From Pseudomonas sp. AFG_SD02_1510_Pfu_092 (GTDB taxonomy: Bacteria > Pseudomonadota > Gammaproteobacteria > Pseudomonadales > Pseudomonadaceae): 64,000 bases of DNA. Position numbers and translations under genes: made by a program. Below, in pieces: positions 1 to 7,457 of the stretch (position 1 is the first letter of the stretch; each line of letters starts with the position of its first letter). The DNA is taken from contig NZ_PUQD01000003.1 in the NCBI RefSeq assembly GCF_003331055.1, positions 98,309 through 162,308 on the forward strand. The letters run 5' to 3'. The notes under the pieces were generated by a model. The model worked only from the letters and a program-made list of their open reading frames with translations, did not search any database and had not been told where the DNA came from.

Positions 1-1253
1 GTCTTGCCCTGGCCAGCCTGGCCAACCGCCGTTTCAGCGCCTTTCTCACGGCCTTTGCCATCGCCCTGTCGGTGTGCCTGCTGCTGGCTGTCGAACGCGT
101 ACGCACCGAAGCACGCGCCAGCTTCGCCAGCACCATCAGCGGCACCGACCTGATCGTCGGCGCTCGCTCCGGCTCGGTCAACCTGCTGCTGTATTCGGTG
201 TTTCGCATCGGCAACGCCACCAACAACATCCGTTGGGACAGCTACCAGCACTACGCCAGCGACCCACGGGTGAAATGGGCCATCCCCATCTCGCTGGGCG
301 ACTCGCACCGTGGCTATCGGGTGATGGGCACGACTGACGCGTACTTCAGCCATTACCAGTACGGTCGCCGCCAGCACCTGGAACTGAGCCAGGGCCGCGC
401 CTTTGCCGATGACCCGTTCGAGGTGGTACTCGGCGCCGAAGTGGCCGAGGCACTGCATTACCAGCTGGGCGACAGGCTGGTGCTGGCCCACGGGGTCGCT
501 GCGGTCAGCCTGGTCAAGCACGACGACAAGCCGTTCACCGTGGTCGGTGTGCTCAAGCGCACCGGCACGTCTGTCGACCGCACCTTGCATATCGGGCTGG
601 GCGGCATGGAGGCCATCCACATCGACTGGCACAACGGCGTGCCGGCCCGTGGCGCCGGGCGTATCAGCGCCGAGCAGGCACGCGCGATGGACCTGCAACC
701 TGCCGCCATCACCGCGTTCATGCTTGGCCTGAACAACAAGATCGCCACCTTCAGCCTGCAGCGGGAAATCAACGAATACCGCAGCGAGCCGTTGCTGGCG
801 ATCTTGCCCGGGGTGGCCTTGCAGGAGCTGTGGAGCCTGATGGGCACTGCGGAACAGGCGTTGTTCGTGGTATCGCTGTTCGTGGTCCTGACCGGGTTGA
901 TCGGCATGCTCACGGCGATTCTGACCAGCCTCAACGAACGTCGGCGGGAGATGGCGATACTGCGCTCGGTCGGCGCCAGGCCTTGGCATATCGCCGGGCT
1001 GCTGGTGCTGGAGGCACTGTCGCTGGCGCTGGTCGGCATCGTCGCCGGGCTTGGCTTGCTGTATGCGGGCATAGGGGTGGCGCAGGGGTATGTGCAAGCC
1101 AATTATGGTTTGTATTTGCCTCTGGCCTTGCCGAGCGCTCATGAATGGACGTTGCTGGCTATCATCCTGGGAGCTGCGCTGCTGATGGGCAGCGTGCCGG
1201 CCTGGCGGGCCTACCGGCAGTCGCTGGCCGATGGCTTGTCCATTCACCTTTGA
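1..1253 (+). CDS. ABC transporter permease, FtsX/MacB type (5' end cut off)
   Basis: The frame is already open at base 3, so the N-terminus lies outside the window. The C-terminal part has the FtsX/MacB permease layout: a long periplasmic region, then a hydrophobic helix (LFVVSLFVVLTGLIGMLTAI), the cytoplasmic stretch RRREMAILRSVGARPWHI that is typical of this family, and two more hydrophobic helices before the stop. Such permeases work with an ABC ATPase on lipoproteins, peptides or other envelope substrates. The partner ATPase is presumably upstream and not visible. The stop lies 9 bases before the DUF3299 gene, so the two are probably co-transcribed. The substrate cannot be read from the sequence. 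Confidence 0.85.
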   Translation, partial: LALASLANRRFSAFLTAFAIALSVCLLLAVERVRTEARASFASTISGTDLIVGARSGSVNLLLYSVFRIGNATNNIRWDSYQHYASDPRVKWAIPISLGDSHRGYRVMGTTDAYFSHYQYGRRQHLELSQGRAFADDPFEVVLGAEVAEALHYQLGDRLVLAHGVAAVSLVKHDDKPFTVVGVLKRTGTSVDRTLHIGLGGMEAIHIDWHNGVPARGAGRISAEQARAMDLQPAAITAFMLGLNNKIATFSLQREINEYRSEPLLAILPGVALQELWSLMGTAEQALFVVSLFVVLTGLIGMLTAILTSLNERRREMAILRSVGARPWHIAGLLVLEALSLALVGIVAGLGLLYAGIGVAQGYVQANYGLYLPLALPSAHEWTLLAIILGAALLMGSVPAWRAYRQSLADGLSIHL

Positions 1254-1262
1254 GGGCGTGCA

Positions 1263-1898
1263 ATGATCCAATACCTCATTGGCTTCTTCGCGGGTGAACC
1301 CGCTCCCACAGGGTCCACCACAGACTTCAAGGCCTGCGTAGGACCTGTGGGAGCGGGTTCACCCGCGAAGAAGCCAGTACAGGCAGTACAACTTCTACTG
1401 GTAGTGCTGCTCTCAATGGCATCGCCTGCCTGGGCCTCGGAGCCCCGCGAACTGGACTGGCCTGCCCTCATCCCCGAAGGCGCCCCGGTCACCCCGCCGC
1501 AACTCGCCCCGCTGCACGACCTGTCGCAGCTGGGCAACGCCCTGTCCGCCGAGGCCGCGCCACCCGCGCGCCAGCAGGCTGCCGACGCCCCGGTGGTAAA
1601 AAGCCTGGACGGCCAGCAGGTCAAGCTGCCCGGCTACATCGTGCCGCTGGAAGTCAGCGAAGAAGGCCGCACCACCGAATTCCTGCTGGTGCCTTACTAC
1701 GGCGCGTGCATCCATGTGCCGCCACCACCGTCGAACCAGATCGTGCATATCTTCAGCGAAATGGGCGTGCGCATCGAAGACCTCTACCAGCCCTACTGGA
1801 TCGAGGGAAAGCTGCAGGTCAGAGCCTCCAGCAGCGAACTGGCCGACGCCGGATACCAGATGGAAGCCGAGAAAATATACGCTTATGTGCTCAAGTGA
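1263..1898 (+). CDS. DUF3299 family exported protein with a REP pair inside its 5' coding region
   Basis: The 211-residue protein matches the DUF3299 pattern: a GYIVPLEV-type stretch followed by FLLVPYYGACIHVPPPPSNQ and a conserved C-terminus ending in YAYVLK. The function of the family is unknown. A hydrophobic segment (LLLVVLLSMASPAWA, about residues 44-58) looks like the core and cleavage site of a signal peptide. Between the start codon and that core lie about 33 residues encoded by an inverted pair of REP elements (1281-1375). The ATG at 1263 is kept because GAGG sits 7 bases upstream and no good start lies between the REP and the signal core. Export with such an extended N-region is doubtful. 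Confidence 0.75.
   Translation: MIQYLIGFFAGEPAPTGSTTDFKACVGPVGAGSPAKKPVQAVQLLLVVLLSMASPAWASEPRELDWPALIPEGAPVTPPQLAPLHDLSQLGNALSAEAAPPARQQAADAPVVKSLDGQQVKLPGYIVPLEVSEEGRTTEFLLVPYYGACIHVPPPPSNQIVHIFSEMGVRIEDLYQPYWIEGKLQVRASSSELADAGYQMEAEKIYAYVLK
1281..1375. repeat. Inverted REP pair within the DUF3299 reading frame
   Basis: Two 32-base arms, 1281-1312 and 1344-1375, are exact reverse complements, separated by 31 bases. Each contains the CGCGGG...CCCGCTCCCACAGG core of the P. putida-type REP that also appears between genes at 10968, 14557 and 24944. Here the pair is translated, giving the peptide GFFAGEPAPTG and its mirror PVGAGSPAKKP. A 32-bp stem near the start codon should fold strongly in the mRNA. 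Confidence 0.9.
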
Positions 1899-1928
1899 GA
1901 ACTGTTTCGAATTCGTGACGACGCTTCT

Positions 1929-1942
1929 TTGAGCTGGGTCAA
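1929..1942. promoter_or_regulatory. Possible ANR/FNR box upstream of oprG
   Basis: TTGAG-CTGG-GTCAA fits the FNR/ANR pattern TTGAT-N4-ATCAA at 8 of 10 defined positions and lies 65 bases before the OmpW-family gene. OprG of P. aeruginosa is known to respond to anaerobiosis through ANR. That this site is used here is inference. Confidence 0.45.
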
Positions 1943-2007
1943 ACTTTCTGTTTAAGCGCATCCGTACCATTGGGCCACTCGATTACTCACGTCCTCTGGG
2001 AGCTTCC

Positions 2008-2691
2008 ATGAACAAGTCCTTGCTCAGCGCCGCCCTCGCGGCCCTGGCGCTCGCTGCCCCTGCCGCCCACGCCCACCAGGCAGGCGATATCATCGTTCGC
2101 GCCGGCGCCATCACCACCGCGCCCAACGAAAGCAGCGGCGACCTGAAATTCGATGGCAACAAGGTTTCGGGCACCAAAGCGACCCTGGACAGCGACACCC
2201 AGCTGGGCCTGACCTTAGCCTACATGCTCACCGACCATGTCGGCCTGGAGCTGCTGGCAGCCACCCCGTTCAAGCACACCGTTGGCGTCAAGGGCCTGGG
2301 CGGCGGCCTGGACGGCAAGCTGGCCGACATCAAGCAACTGCCACCGACCTTGTCGCTGCAGTACTACCCGATGGAGCCGAGCTCCAAGTTCCAGCCGTAT
2401 GCCGGCGTGGGCATCAACTACACCCTGTTCTTCGATGAAGACCTCAGCAGCGCCCGCAAGCAGCAAGGCTTCAGCAACCTGAAACTGCAGGATTCGGTCG
2501 GTATCGCCGGCCAGCTGGGCATGGATTACATGATCACCGACAACCTGCTGGTCAACGCCTCGGTCTGGTACGTCGACATCGACACCAAAGCCAGCGTCAA
2601 CGGCCCGACTGCGCTGGGCTACAGCAAGACCAAGGTCGACGTCGAAGTCGACCCGTGGGTGTACATGGTCGGCCTTGGCTACAAGTTCTGA
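2008..2691 (+). CDS. oprG: OmpW-family outer-membrane protein OprG
   Basis: The 227-residue protein starts with a clear signal peptide (about residues 1-22, ending AAPAAHA). The mature part alternates short amphipathic strands ending in GLGYKF, with an aromatic C-terminal residue as in outer-membrane beta-barrels. Family features include HQAGDIIVRAGAITT at the mature start and LSLQYYP and YAGVGINYTLFF in the middle. OmpW proteins form 8-stranded barrels that let small hydrophobic molecules through, and OprG is linked to low oxygen and iron. GGGAG lies 6 bases before the ATG. A possible ANR box lies upstream and a hairpin terminator at 2704. Confidence 0.93.
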   Translation: MNKSLLSAALAALALAAPAAHAHQAGDIIVRAGAITTAPNESSGDLKFDGNKVSGTKATLDSDTQLGLTLAYMLTDHVGLELLAATPFKHTVGVKGLGGGLDGKLADIKQLPPTLSLQYYPMEPSSKFQPYAGVGINYTLFFDEDLSSARKQQGFSNLKLQDSVGIAGQLGMDYMITDNLLVNASVWYVDIDTKASVNGPTALGYSKTKVDVEVDPWVYMVGLGYKF

Positions 2692-3884
2692 CCTGAACAC
2701 TGCAGGGCGGCTTCGGCCGCCCTCGTTCTTTGCAGCCATAGCCAGTACCCCAGCGCAGCCGCGCTGATGGCCATGCCCAGCCCACACACCGCGGCCCACC
2801 CCCACTGCGCATATACCCAGCTCGCCAGCACCGCCCCCACACCGCTACCCAGCGAATAGCAACACATGTAGGCACCGATCAGGCGACTGGCCATTTCGCC
2901 ACGCCCGGCCAGCAACACGCTCTGGTTGGTGACATGCACGGCCTGCACGGCGAAATCCAGCATCAGCACTCCCAGCACGAAGGCCAGCAGGGAATGCCCG
3001 ACGAAAGCCGTGGGTAGCCACGACAGGGTCAGCAGAACCAACGCCAGCCCGGTGGTGCGCTCAGCCAGCCCTCGATCAGCCAGGCGACCGGCGCGCGATG
3101 CCGCCAAAGTGCCTGCCACCCCTGCCAGGCCGAACAGGCCGATCTCGGTATGGCTCAGCGCCAACGGCGCAGCACTGAGCGGCAAGACCATGGCACTCCA
3201 CAGCACACTGAACGCGGCGAAGATCAACACCCCGAACACGCCGCGCTGGCGCAGCAATCGGTCGTGCCGATACAGCCGCAACTGCGCCGCGATCAACGCC
3301 GCGTAACCCGACCGATGCCTGGCCGGCTGCACCGCGGGCAAGCTTCGCCACATCACCAGCGCCAGCAGAATCAGAACGCCTGCGGCCAGCCAATACACGC
3401 TGCGCCAACCCGCCAGGTCGGCCAGCCCACCGGAAACCAGGCGCGCCAGCAGGATGCCCAGCACCACACCGCTGGTGACCGTGCCCACCGCCTGCCCCTG
3501 CTGGCCGGGTGCTGCCAGGCTCGCGGCATGCGCCACCATGACCTGCACCATGACCGCCATCAGCCCGGTGATGGCCAGCGCCAAAAGCAGCATCGCCCAG
3601 TTCGGCGCCAGGCCAACGCCGACCAGCGCCAGCGCGCAGACCAGCAACTGGCCGAGCAGCAGGCGTTTTCGCTCTAGCAGGTCGCCGAGCGGCACGATCA
3701 GCAGTAGCCCCAGGGCATAACCGGCCTGGGTCGCACCGACCACCCAGCCAATCTGCTGCTGCGCCACGCCCAGGTCGGTGGCCATCGATTCGAGCAAAGG
3801 TTGGGCAAAATAGACCGTTGCCACGGCCACGGCGCTGGTCATGGCCAGCAACAGGGTTATCCAGCGTGTCGGCAGAGATGTCAT
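2679..3884 (-). CDS. MFS efflux transporter, 12-TM drug/sugar exporter type
   Basis: The 401-residue protein has about 12 hydrophobic segments. It opens with MTSLPTRWITLLLAMTSA and has the MFS motif A-like loop GDLLERKRLLLGQ after TM2, as in the YnfM/NepI-like DHA1 exporters. A longer frame reaches back to base 4001, but the ATG at 3884 fits the family N-terminus and leaves room for a shared promoter with the divergent HxlR regulator. It probably exports a small toxic compound under that regulator; the substrate is unknown. Its last 13 bases overlap the end of the convergent oprG gene, and the oprG terminator lies inside its coding sequence. Confidence 0.85.
   Translation of the reverse strand: MTSLPTRWITLLLAMTSAVAVATVYFAQPLLESMATDLGVAQQQIGWVVGATQAGYALGLLLIVPLGDLLERKRLLLGQLLVCALALVGVGLAPNWAMLLLALAITGLMAVMVQVMVAHAASLAAPGQQGQAVGTVTSGVVLGILLARLVSGGLADLAGWRSVYWLAAGVLILLALVMWRSLPAVQPARHRSGYAALIAAQLRLYRHDRLLRQRGVFGVLIFAAFSVLWSAMVLPLSAAPLALSHTEIGLFGLAGVAGTLAASRAGRLADRGLAERTTGLALVLLTLSWLPTAFVGHSLLAFVLGVLMLDFAVQAVHVTNQSVLLAGRGEMASRLIGAYMCCYSLGSGVGAVLASWVYAQWGWAAVCGLGMAISAAALGYWLWLQRTRAAEAALQCSGQNL
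2704..2731 (+). terminator. Intrinsic terminator of oprG
   Basis: An 8-bp GC-rich stem, AGGGCGGC (2704-2711) with GCCGCCCT (2716-2723), is closed by a TTCG tetraloop and followed by CGTTCTTTG. It lies 13 bases after the oprG stop, inside the C-terminal codons of the convergent MFS gene. Confidence 0.8.
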
Positions 3885-3904
3885 CGGGCTGGCCTCGGCA
3901 TTCT

Positions 3905-3950
3905 GGTTTCGAAATGAAACCACATACTGGCTATTTAACAAATGTGGTTT
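3905..3950. promoter_or_regulatory. Inverted repeats in the divergent MFS/HxlR promoter region
   Basis: Between the two divergent start codons lie two dyads: GGTTTC-GAAAT-GAAACC (3905-3921) and AAACCACAT (3917-3925) with ATGTGGTTT (3942-3950). Spaced dyads of this kind are the usual targets of dimeric HxlR regulators, so this is the likely operator for the regulator at 3985 and perhaps for the MFS gene. Binding is inferred from position. Confidence 0.55.
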
Positions 3951-3984
3951 TAATCTGCAACCAGACAACCAAGGCAGATTCACC

Positions 3985-4428
3985 ATGCTCGATGAAAACA
4001 ATGCACAATGCCCCGTAGCCCGGGCTTTGCAGGTACTGGGTGACCGCTGGGCACTGCTGATCCTGCGCGACGCCTTCGATGGCTTGCGGCGTTTCAGTGA
4101 ATTTCAGAAAAACCTGGGGTTGGCGAAGAACATCCTCGCTTCACGACTGAAGCTGTTGGTGGAGAGCGGGCTGTTGACCTTGCAGCCAGCGTCGGATGGC
4201 AGTGCCTACAAGGAGTATGCGCTGACCGAGAAAGGGCGCTCGGTGTTTCCGGTGGTGGTTGGCTTGAGGCAGTGGGGGGAGCGCTTTCTGTTCGAGACGG
4301 GAGAGGTGCGCTCGGAACTGGTGGATGGTGCCAGAGGGCAGGCGATCGAAACCTTGCAGGTACGGGCCCAGGACGGGCGGGTTCTGGCGGCAGAGGATTG
4401 CCTGAGGAAAGTGGTGCGGCATGGCTGA
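3985..4428 (+). CDS. HxlR-family winged-helix transcriptional regulator
   Basis: The 147-residue protein starts MLDENNAQCPVARALQVLGD, with the family signature cysteine near residue 9, then WALLILRDAFDGLRRFSEFQ and the recognition region LGLAKNILASRLKLLVESG. HxlR proteins are small MarR-like dimeric regulators that respond to electrophiles or small ligands, in some members through that N-terminal cysteine. An upstream in-frame ATG at 3841 would add residues that overlap the promoter and the divergent gene, so 3985 is chosen. Its partner is most likely the divergent MFS exporter, whose expression it probably controls. Confidence 0.88.
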   Translation: MLDENNAQCPVARALQVLGDRWALLILRDAFDGLRRFSEFQKNLGLAKNILASRLKLLVESGLLTLQPASDGSAYKEYALTEKGRSVFPVVVGLRQWGERFLFETGEVRSELVDGARGQAIETLQVRAQDGRVLAAEDCLRKVVRHG

Positions 4429-4431
4429 TTG

Positions 4432-4448
4432 GGGCTGCTGCGCAGCCC
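4432..4448 (+). terminator. Hairpin after the HxlR gene
   Basis: A 7-bp stem GGGCTGC-TGC-GCAGCCC begins 4 bases after the stop of the HxlR gene. It has no clear T-run, so it may act as a weak terminator or as an RNA 3'-end stabiliser. Confidence 0.45.
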
Positions 4449-4574
4449 ATCGCCGGCACGCCAGCTCCCACATCGACCGCGCTGCTCTCGAGATCAGGAC
4501 AGTACCTGCGACAACTGTCTGACTAAAAAGCTGAAAGATGACGCAACCCCTGTGGGAGCTGGCTTCCGGCGATT
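4448..4574. repeat. Degenerate REP pair between convergent genes
   Basis: Two oppositely oriented copies, around 4448-4472 and 4552-4574, share the ATCGCCGGC...GCCAGCTCCCACA core. They lie in the 170-base gap after the HxlR gene, which holds no gene. This is the CCGG variant of the P. putida REP rather than the CGCGGG variant at 1281. Confidence 0.75.
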
Positions 4575-4591
4575 GGGGCGCAAAGCGCCCC
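4575..4591 (-). terminator. Hairpin after the epimerase gene
   Basis: GGGGCGC-AAA-GCGCCCC forms a perfect 7-bp stem, 7 bases beyond the stop of the minus-strand epimerase. No T-run follows in either direction, so its strength as a terminator is uncertain. Confidence 0.45.
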
Positions 4592-4598
4592 CAAGGTT

Positions 4599-5531
4599 TC
4601 AGCCTTTGCCCAACAGCCGCGCCAGCCCTTCGACAATCGGCGTCGCCTGCGGGAAGTCGAAACGCGCCAGCAGACGCTGGTTGTCCGCCCGCGAATGGCG
4701 AATGTCGCCCGAACGCGCCGCGCCGTAGCTGATCGCCGGCAAACTGCCCACTACCTGCTCCAGCGCCGCCAGCAACTGGTTCAGCGAAGTGGCCTGGTTG
4801 AGGCCGATATTCACTGCCCCCTCCTCCACCTGCGGCTGTTCCAGCGCCTGCACCATCACCTGGACCAGGTCACCCACGTAGAGGAAGTCGCGGGTCTGCT
4901 CGCCGTCACCGAACACCATGATCGGCAAGCCTTGCACCGCACGTTCGGCGAAAATGCTGATTACCCCGGAATAGGGCGAGGAAGGGTCCTGGCGTGGCCC
5001 AAAGATATTGAAGAAGCGGAACACCACCGGCTCCAGGCCATGCTGGCGGCGGTAGAAGTCCAGGTACTGCTCACTGGCCAGCTTGTCCACCGCATACGGC
5101 GTCAGCGGTGCCTTGGGGGTGTCTTCGGCAATCGACTCGCCTTCACCATTGTTGCCATACACCGCCGCACTGGACGCGAACAGCACCCGGCGCAGGCCAT
5201 GCACACGCATGGCTTCACACACGTTGAGCGTGCCGATGAAGTTGCTCTGGTGGGTGCGTACCGGGTCATCCACCGAAGCCTGCACCGAGGCCACCGCGGC
5301 CAGGTGCACCACGGCGCGGCAGCCAGCGGCGACCTGCAACACCAGCCCGGCATCGGCGACATCGCCTTCAACCAGCTCCAGCCTTGGGTGGTCGACCTGC
5401 AGGTTGCCCCGGCGGCCGGTGGAAAAGTCGTCGAGAATGCGTACGGCGTAGCCTTTGTCCAACAACGCATCGCACAGGTGGGAGCCAATGAAGCCGGCAC
5501 CGCCGGTGATCAGGATGGGGGCGTCAGCCAT
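4599..5531 (-). CDS. NAD-dependent epimerase/dehydratase (UDP-glucose 4-epimerase-like)
   Basis: The 310-residue protein is an extended short-chain dehydrogenase: the NAD-binding GGAGFIGSH lies at residues 10-18, with DVAD, ASSAAVYG and the catalytic pair in YAVDKLASE. FFNIFGPRQDPSSPY and FGDGEQTRDFLYVGDL are typical of nucleotide-sugar epimerases of the GalE group. The ATG at 5531 is chosen because it places the Rossmann motif at the N-terminus. It overlaps the stop of the upstream gene by 8 bases, so the two are translationally coupled. The pair probably modifies a nucleotide sugar for a surface polysaccharide, but no glycosyltransferases are nearby and the substrate is not known. Confidence 0.88.
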   Translation of the reverse strand: MADAPILITGGAGFIGSHLCDALLDKGYAVRILDDFSTGRRGNLQVDHPRLELVEGDVADAGLVLQVAAGCRAVVHLAAVASVQASVDDPVRTHQSNFIGTLNVCEAMRVHGLRRVLFASSAAVYGNNGEGESIAEDTPKAPLTPYAVDKLASEQYLDFYRRQHGLEPVVFRFFNIFGPRQDPSSPYSGVISIFAERAVQGLPIMVFGDGEQTRDFLYVGDLVQVMVQALEQPQVEEGAVNIGLNQATSLNQLLAALEQVVGSLPAISYGAARSGDIRHSRADNQRLLARFDFPQATPIVEGLARLLGKG

Positions 5532-6408
5532 GGCGGTAGAACCGGTCCAGTAGAGGCGGCAGGCCAGCGCGCCAGGCACGCGGCTTGATGCCGAAGGTGT
5601 GAAGGATTTTCTTGCAGGCCAGTACCGCATGCTGCGGCTCTTCGCTGGCGTCCGGCCGCGCGGCATGGGCCTGCGGCGTCGGAGCCTGCACCGCCAGCTG
5701 GCGGTATTGGCCGGCCTCGGCGAGGATCGCCTGGCCCAGCGCTAGCGGCGTGGTGGCCTCGTTGCCGGCGTAATGGTAGGTGCCCCACAGCGGCGCACTG
5801 CAATCGAGCTGCTTGAGCACCGAGAGAATCACCCGGGCGGCGTCGTCGACAGGCGTCGGGTTGCCGCGCCGGTCATCGGCCAGCAGCAGTTCCTGCGGTT
5901 GCTCGGCGCGGGTCAGAAACCGGCCCAGCGCCCCGTCGATGCTTTCATCGAGCAACCAGCCAAAGCGCAGCAGCACGTGTTGCGGGCAGGCCGCGCGCAC
6001 GCTCTGCTCGATGCGCCACAAGGCCTGGCCACGCAGGCCCAGCGGCACCGGTTCGTCCTTTTCGCTGTAGGCCGTGGCCCGCGAACCATCGAATACCCGG
6101 TAGCTGGAAGGCTGCACCAGGGTGATCTGGTGGTGCTGGCACAGCTCCGCCAGCCGCTCCACGGCCCGCTCCTGCTGGGCCAGGCGCTGCTCGCTGACCG
6201 CCTCGGCCTGGAACCAGTCGAAGTAGTAGGCCAGGTTGACCAGGGCATCGGGGCGATGATCGTCGAGCAGTTGGGTGAGGCTGGCCGGGGTCCAGCCGTT
6301 CTCGGGCGGGCGCGGTGCCAGGAATGCAATGTCCTCCTCGGCCCCAAGACGAATCAGCGCTTGCCCGAGGGCATTGCCACCACCCAACAGCATTAGGCGC
6401 ATACGCAT
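5524..6408 (-). CDS. RmlD-like sugar-nucleotide reductase/epimerase family protein
   Basis: The 294-residue protein starts MRMRLMLLGGGNALGQALIR, a Rossmann loop of the dTDP-4-dehydrorhamnose reductase (RmlD) type. DALVNLAYYFDW corresponds to the family NAxAYT region, and QPSSYRVFDG and WGTYHYAGNEATT fit RmlD-like folds. The classical YxxxK is degenerate (YSEKDEPVPLGLRGQ), so activity should not be assumed. Start 6408 is preferred over 6402 because it lies just after a possible GGA ribosome site; neither is certain. It is the first gene of a two-gene operon with the epimerase. Confidence 0.75.
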   Translation of the reverse strand: MRMRLMLLGGGNALGQALIRLGAEEDIAFLAPRPPENGWTPASLTQLLDDHRPDALVNLAYYFDWFQAEAVSEQRLAQQERAVERLAELCQHHQITLVQPSSYRVFDGSRATAYSEKDEPVPLGLRGQALWRIEQSVRAACPQHVLLRFGWLLDESIDGALGRFLTRAEQPQELLLADDRRGNPTPVDDAARVILSVLKQLDCSAPLWGTYHYAGNEATTPLALGQAILAEAGQYRQLAVQAPTPQAHAARPDASEEPQHAVLACKKILHTFGIKPRAWRAGLPPLLDRFYRHG

Positions 6409-6653
6409 AGAGTCAGCAGATCCGGAGAGGTTGATTGAGGGAAAGGGGTCATTTTGCGGTTTCCGGGCAGGGAAGTCCAACCCTGGCCTCTCTCGCACCG
6501 TTACCTCGACATTCCTACGGCTGCGCAAGATATGCCCTACAAGCTCCAGCACCACCGCCTTGCATCCACCCCACGGAAAACCTGACTCAATAGCGCCCAA
6601 TTCCGTAGCACCTTCAATTCATCCTTACAGACAATTAAAAAATTACGGCGAAC

Positions 6654-7439
6654 ATGGAAATTGAAATCGCTTCTTTGATGGCTCTCGCCGGTGTGGCTTT
6701 GTTCGCCGGCTTCTTTGATGCAATTGCCGGAGGCGGCGGTTTGCTCACACTTCCCGCGCTTTTCATTGCAGGCATCGACCCATTAGCGGCACTGGCGACC
6801 AACAAATTTCAGGCCTCTTCAGCCAGTTGCTCGGCAGTCTGGGCGTTTGCCCGCAAGCGAATGATCGATTGGAGAACGGACTGGCGCATGGCCGTTCTCT
6901 CATTTGCCGGTGGCTGTGCAGGCGCCTTGTCGATCAGCATGCTCGACAGAGCAATCCTCGAGTCAACCGTTCCGATCTTGCTGATTGCAGTGGCCAGCTA
7001 TTTCGCTTTCAGCCCGAAGCTTGCTGACAGAGACAGAAGACAACGGATGTCCCATCTCGGCTTCACACTGATCGTTGCTCCAGTCATTGGCTTCTATGAC
7101 GGTGTCTTTGGCCCAGGCACCGGATCATTCTTCATGGTCGCGTTCACAGTGTTGCTCGGGCAGCACCTCATGCAGGCGATCTGCAGCAGCAAATTGCTGA
7201 ACGCCTCCTGCAACCTCGGCGCGCTGTCGGTGTTTGCTTTCAGTGGCGGGATCATCTGGTCTTTGGCGCTGACAATGGCAGCCTGCGCCATCATCGGCGC
7301 CCAGGTTGGCGCGCGCTGCGCCCTCTACTTCGGGCCTCGGCTGGTAAAACCGTTACTGATCAGCGTGTGCTGCCTGATGGCAATCAAGTTACTCCTCGGT
7401 GATGGCCACCCGTTAGGCGAATGGTTGCGTCAGTTGTGA
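6654..7439 (+). CDS. TSUP (TauE/SafE) family permease, copy 1
   Basis: The 261-residue protein has about 8 hydrophobic helices and the duplicated TSUP signature: AGFFDAIAGGGGLLTLPAL near the N-terminus and VIGFYDGVFGPGTGSFF in the second half. The family moves sulfite, sulfonates or other small organic anions across the inner membrane. Codon choice looks less GC-biased than in the flanking genes, and the 245-base upstream region is AT-rich near the start, which hints at later acquisition. No substrate gene is adjacent: a sugar-nucleotide operon lies on one side and a convergent regulator on the other. It is clearly different from the TSUP gene at 21202. Confidence 0.85.
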   Translation: MEIEIASLMALAGVALFAGFFDAIAGGGGLLTLPALFIAGIDPLAALATNKFQASSASCSAVWAFARKRMIDWRTDWRMAVLSFAGGCAGALSISMLDRAILESTVPILLIAVASYFAFSPKLADRDRRQRMSHLGFTLIVAPVIGFYDGVFGPGTGSFFMVAFTVLLGQHLMQAICSSKLLNASCNLGALSVFAFSGGIIWSLALTMAACAIIGAQVGARCALYFGPRLVKPLLISVCCLMAIKLLLGDGHPLGEWLRQL

Positions 7440-7457
7440 AGCGTACAGCCGGCCCCT

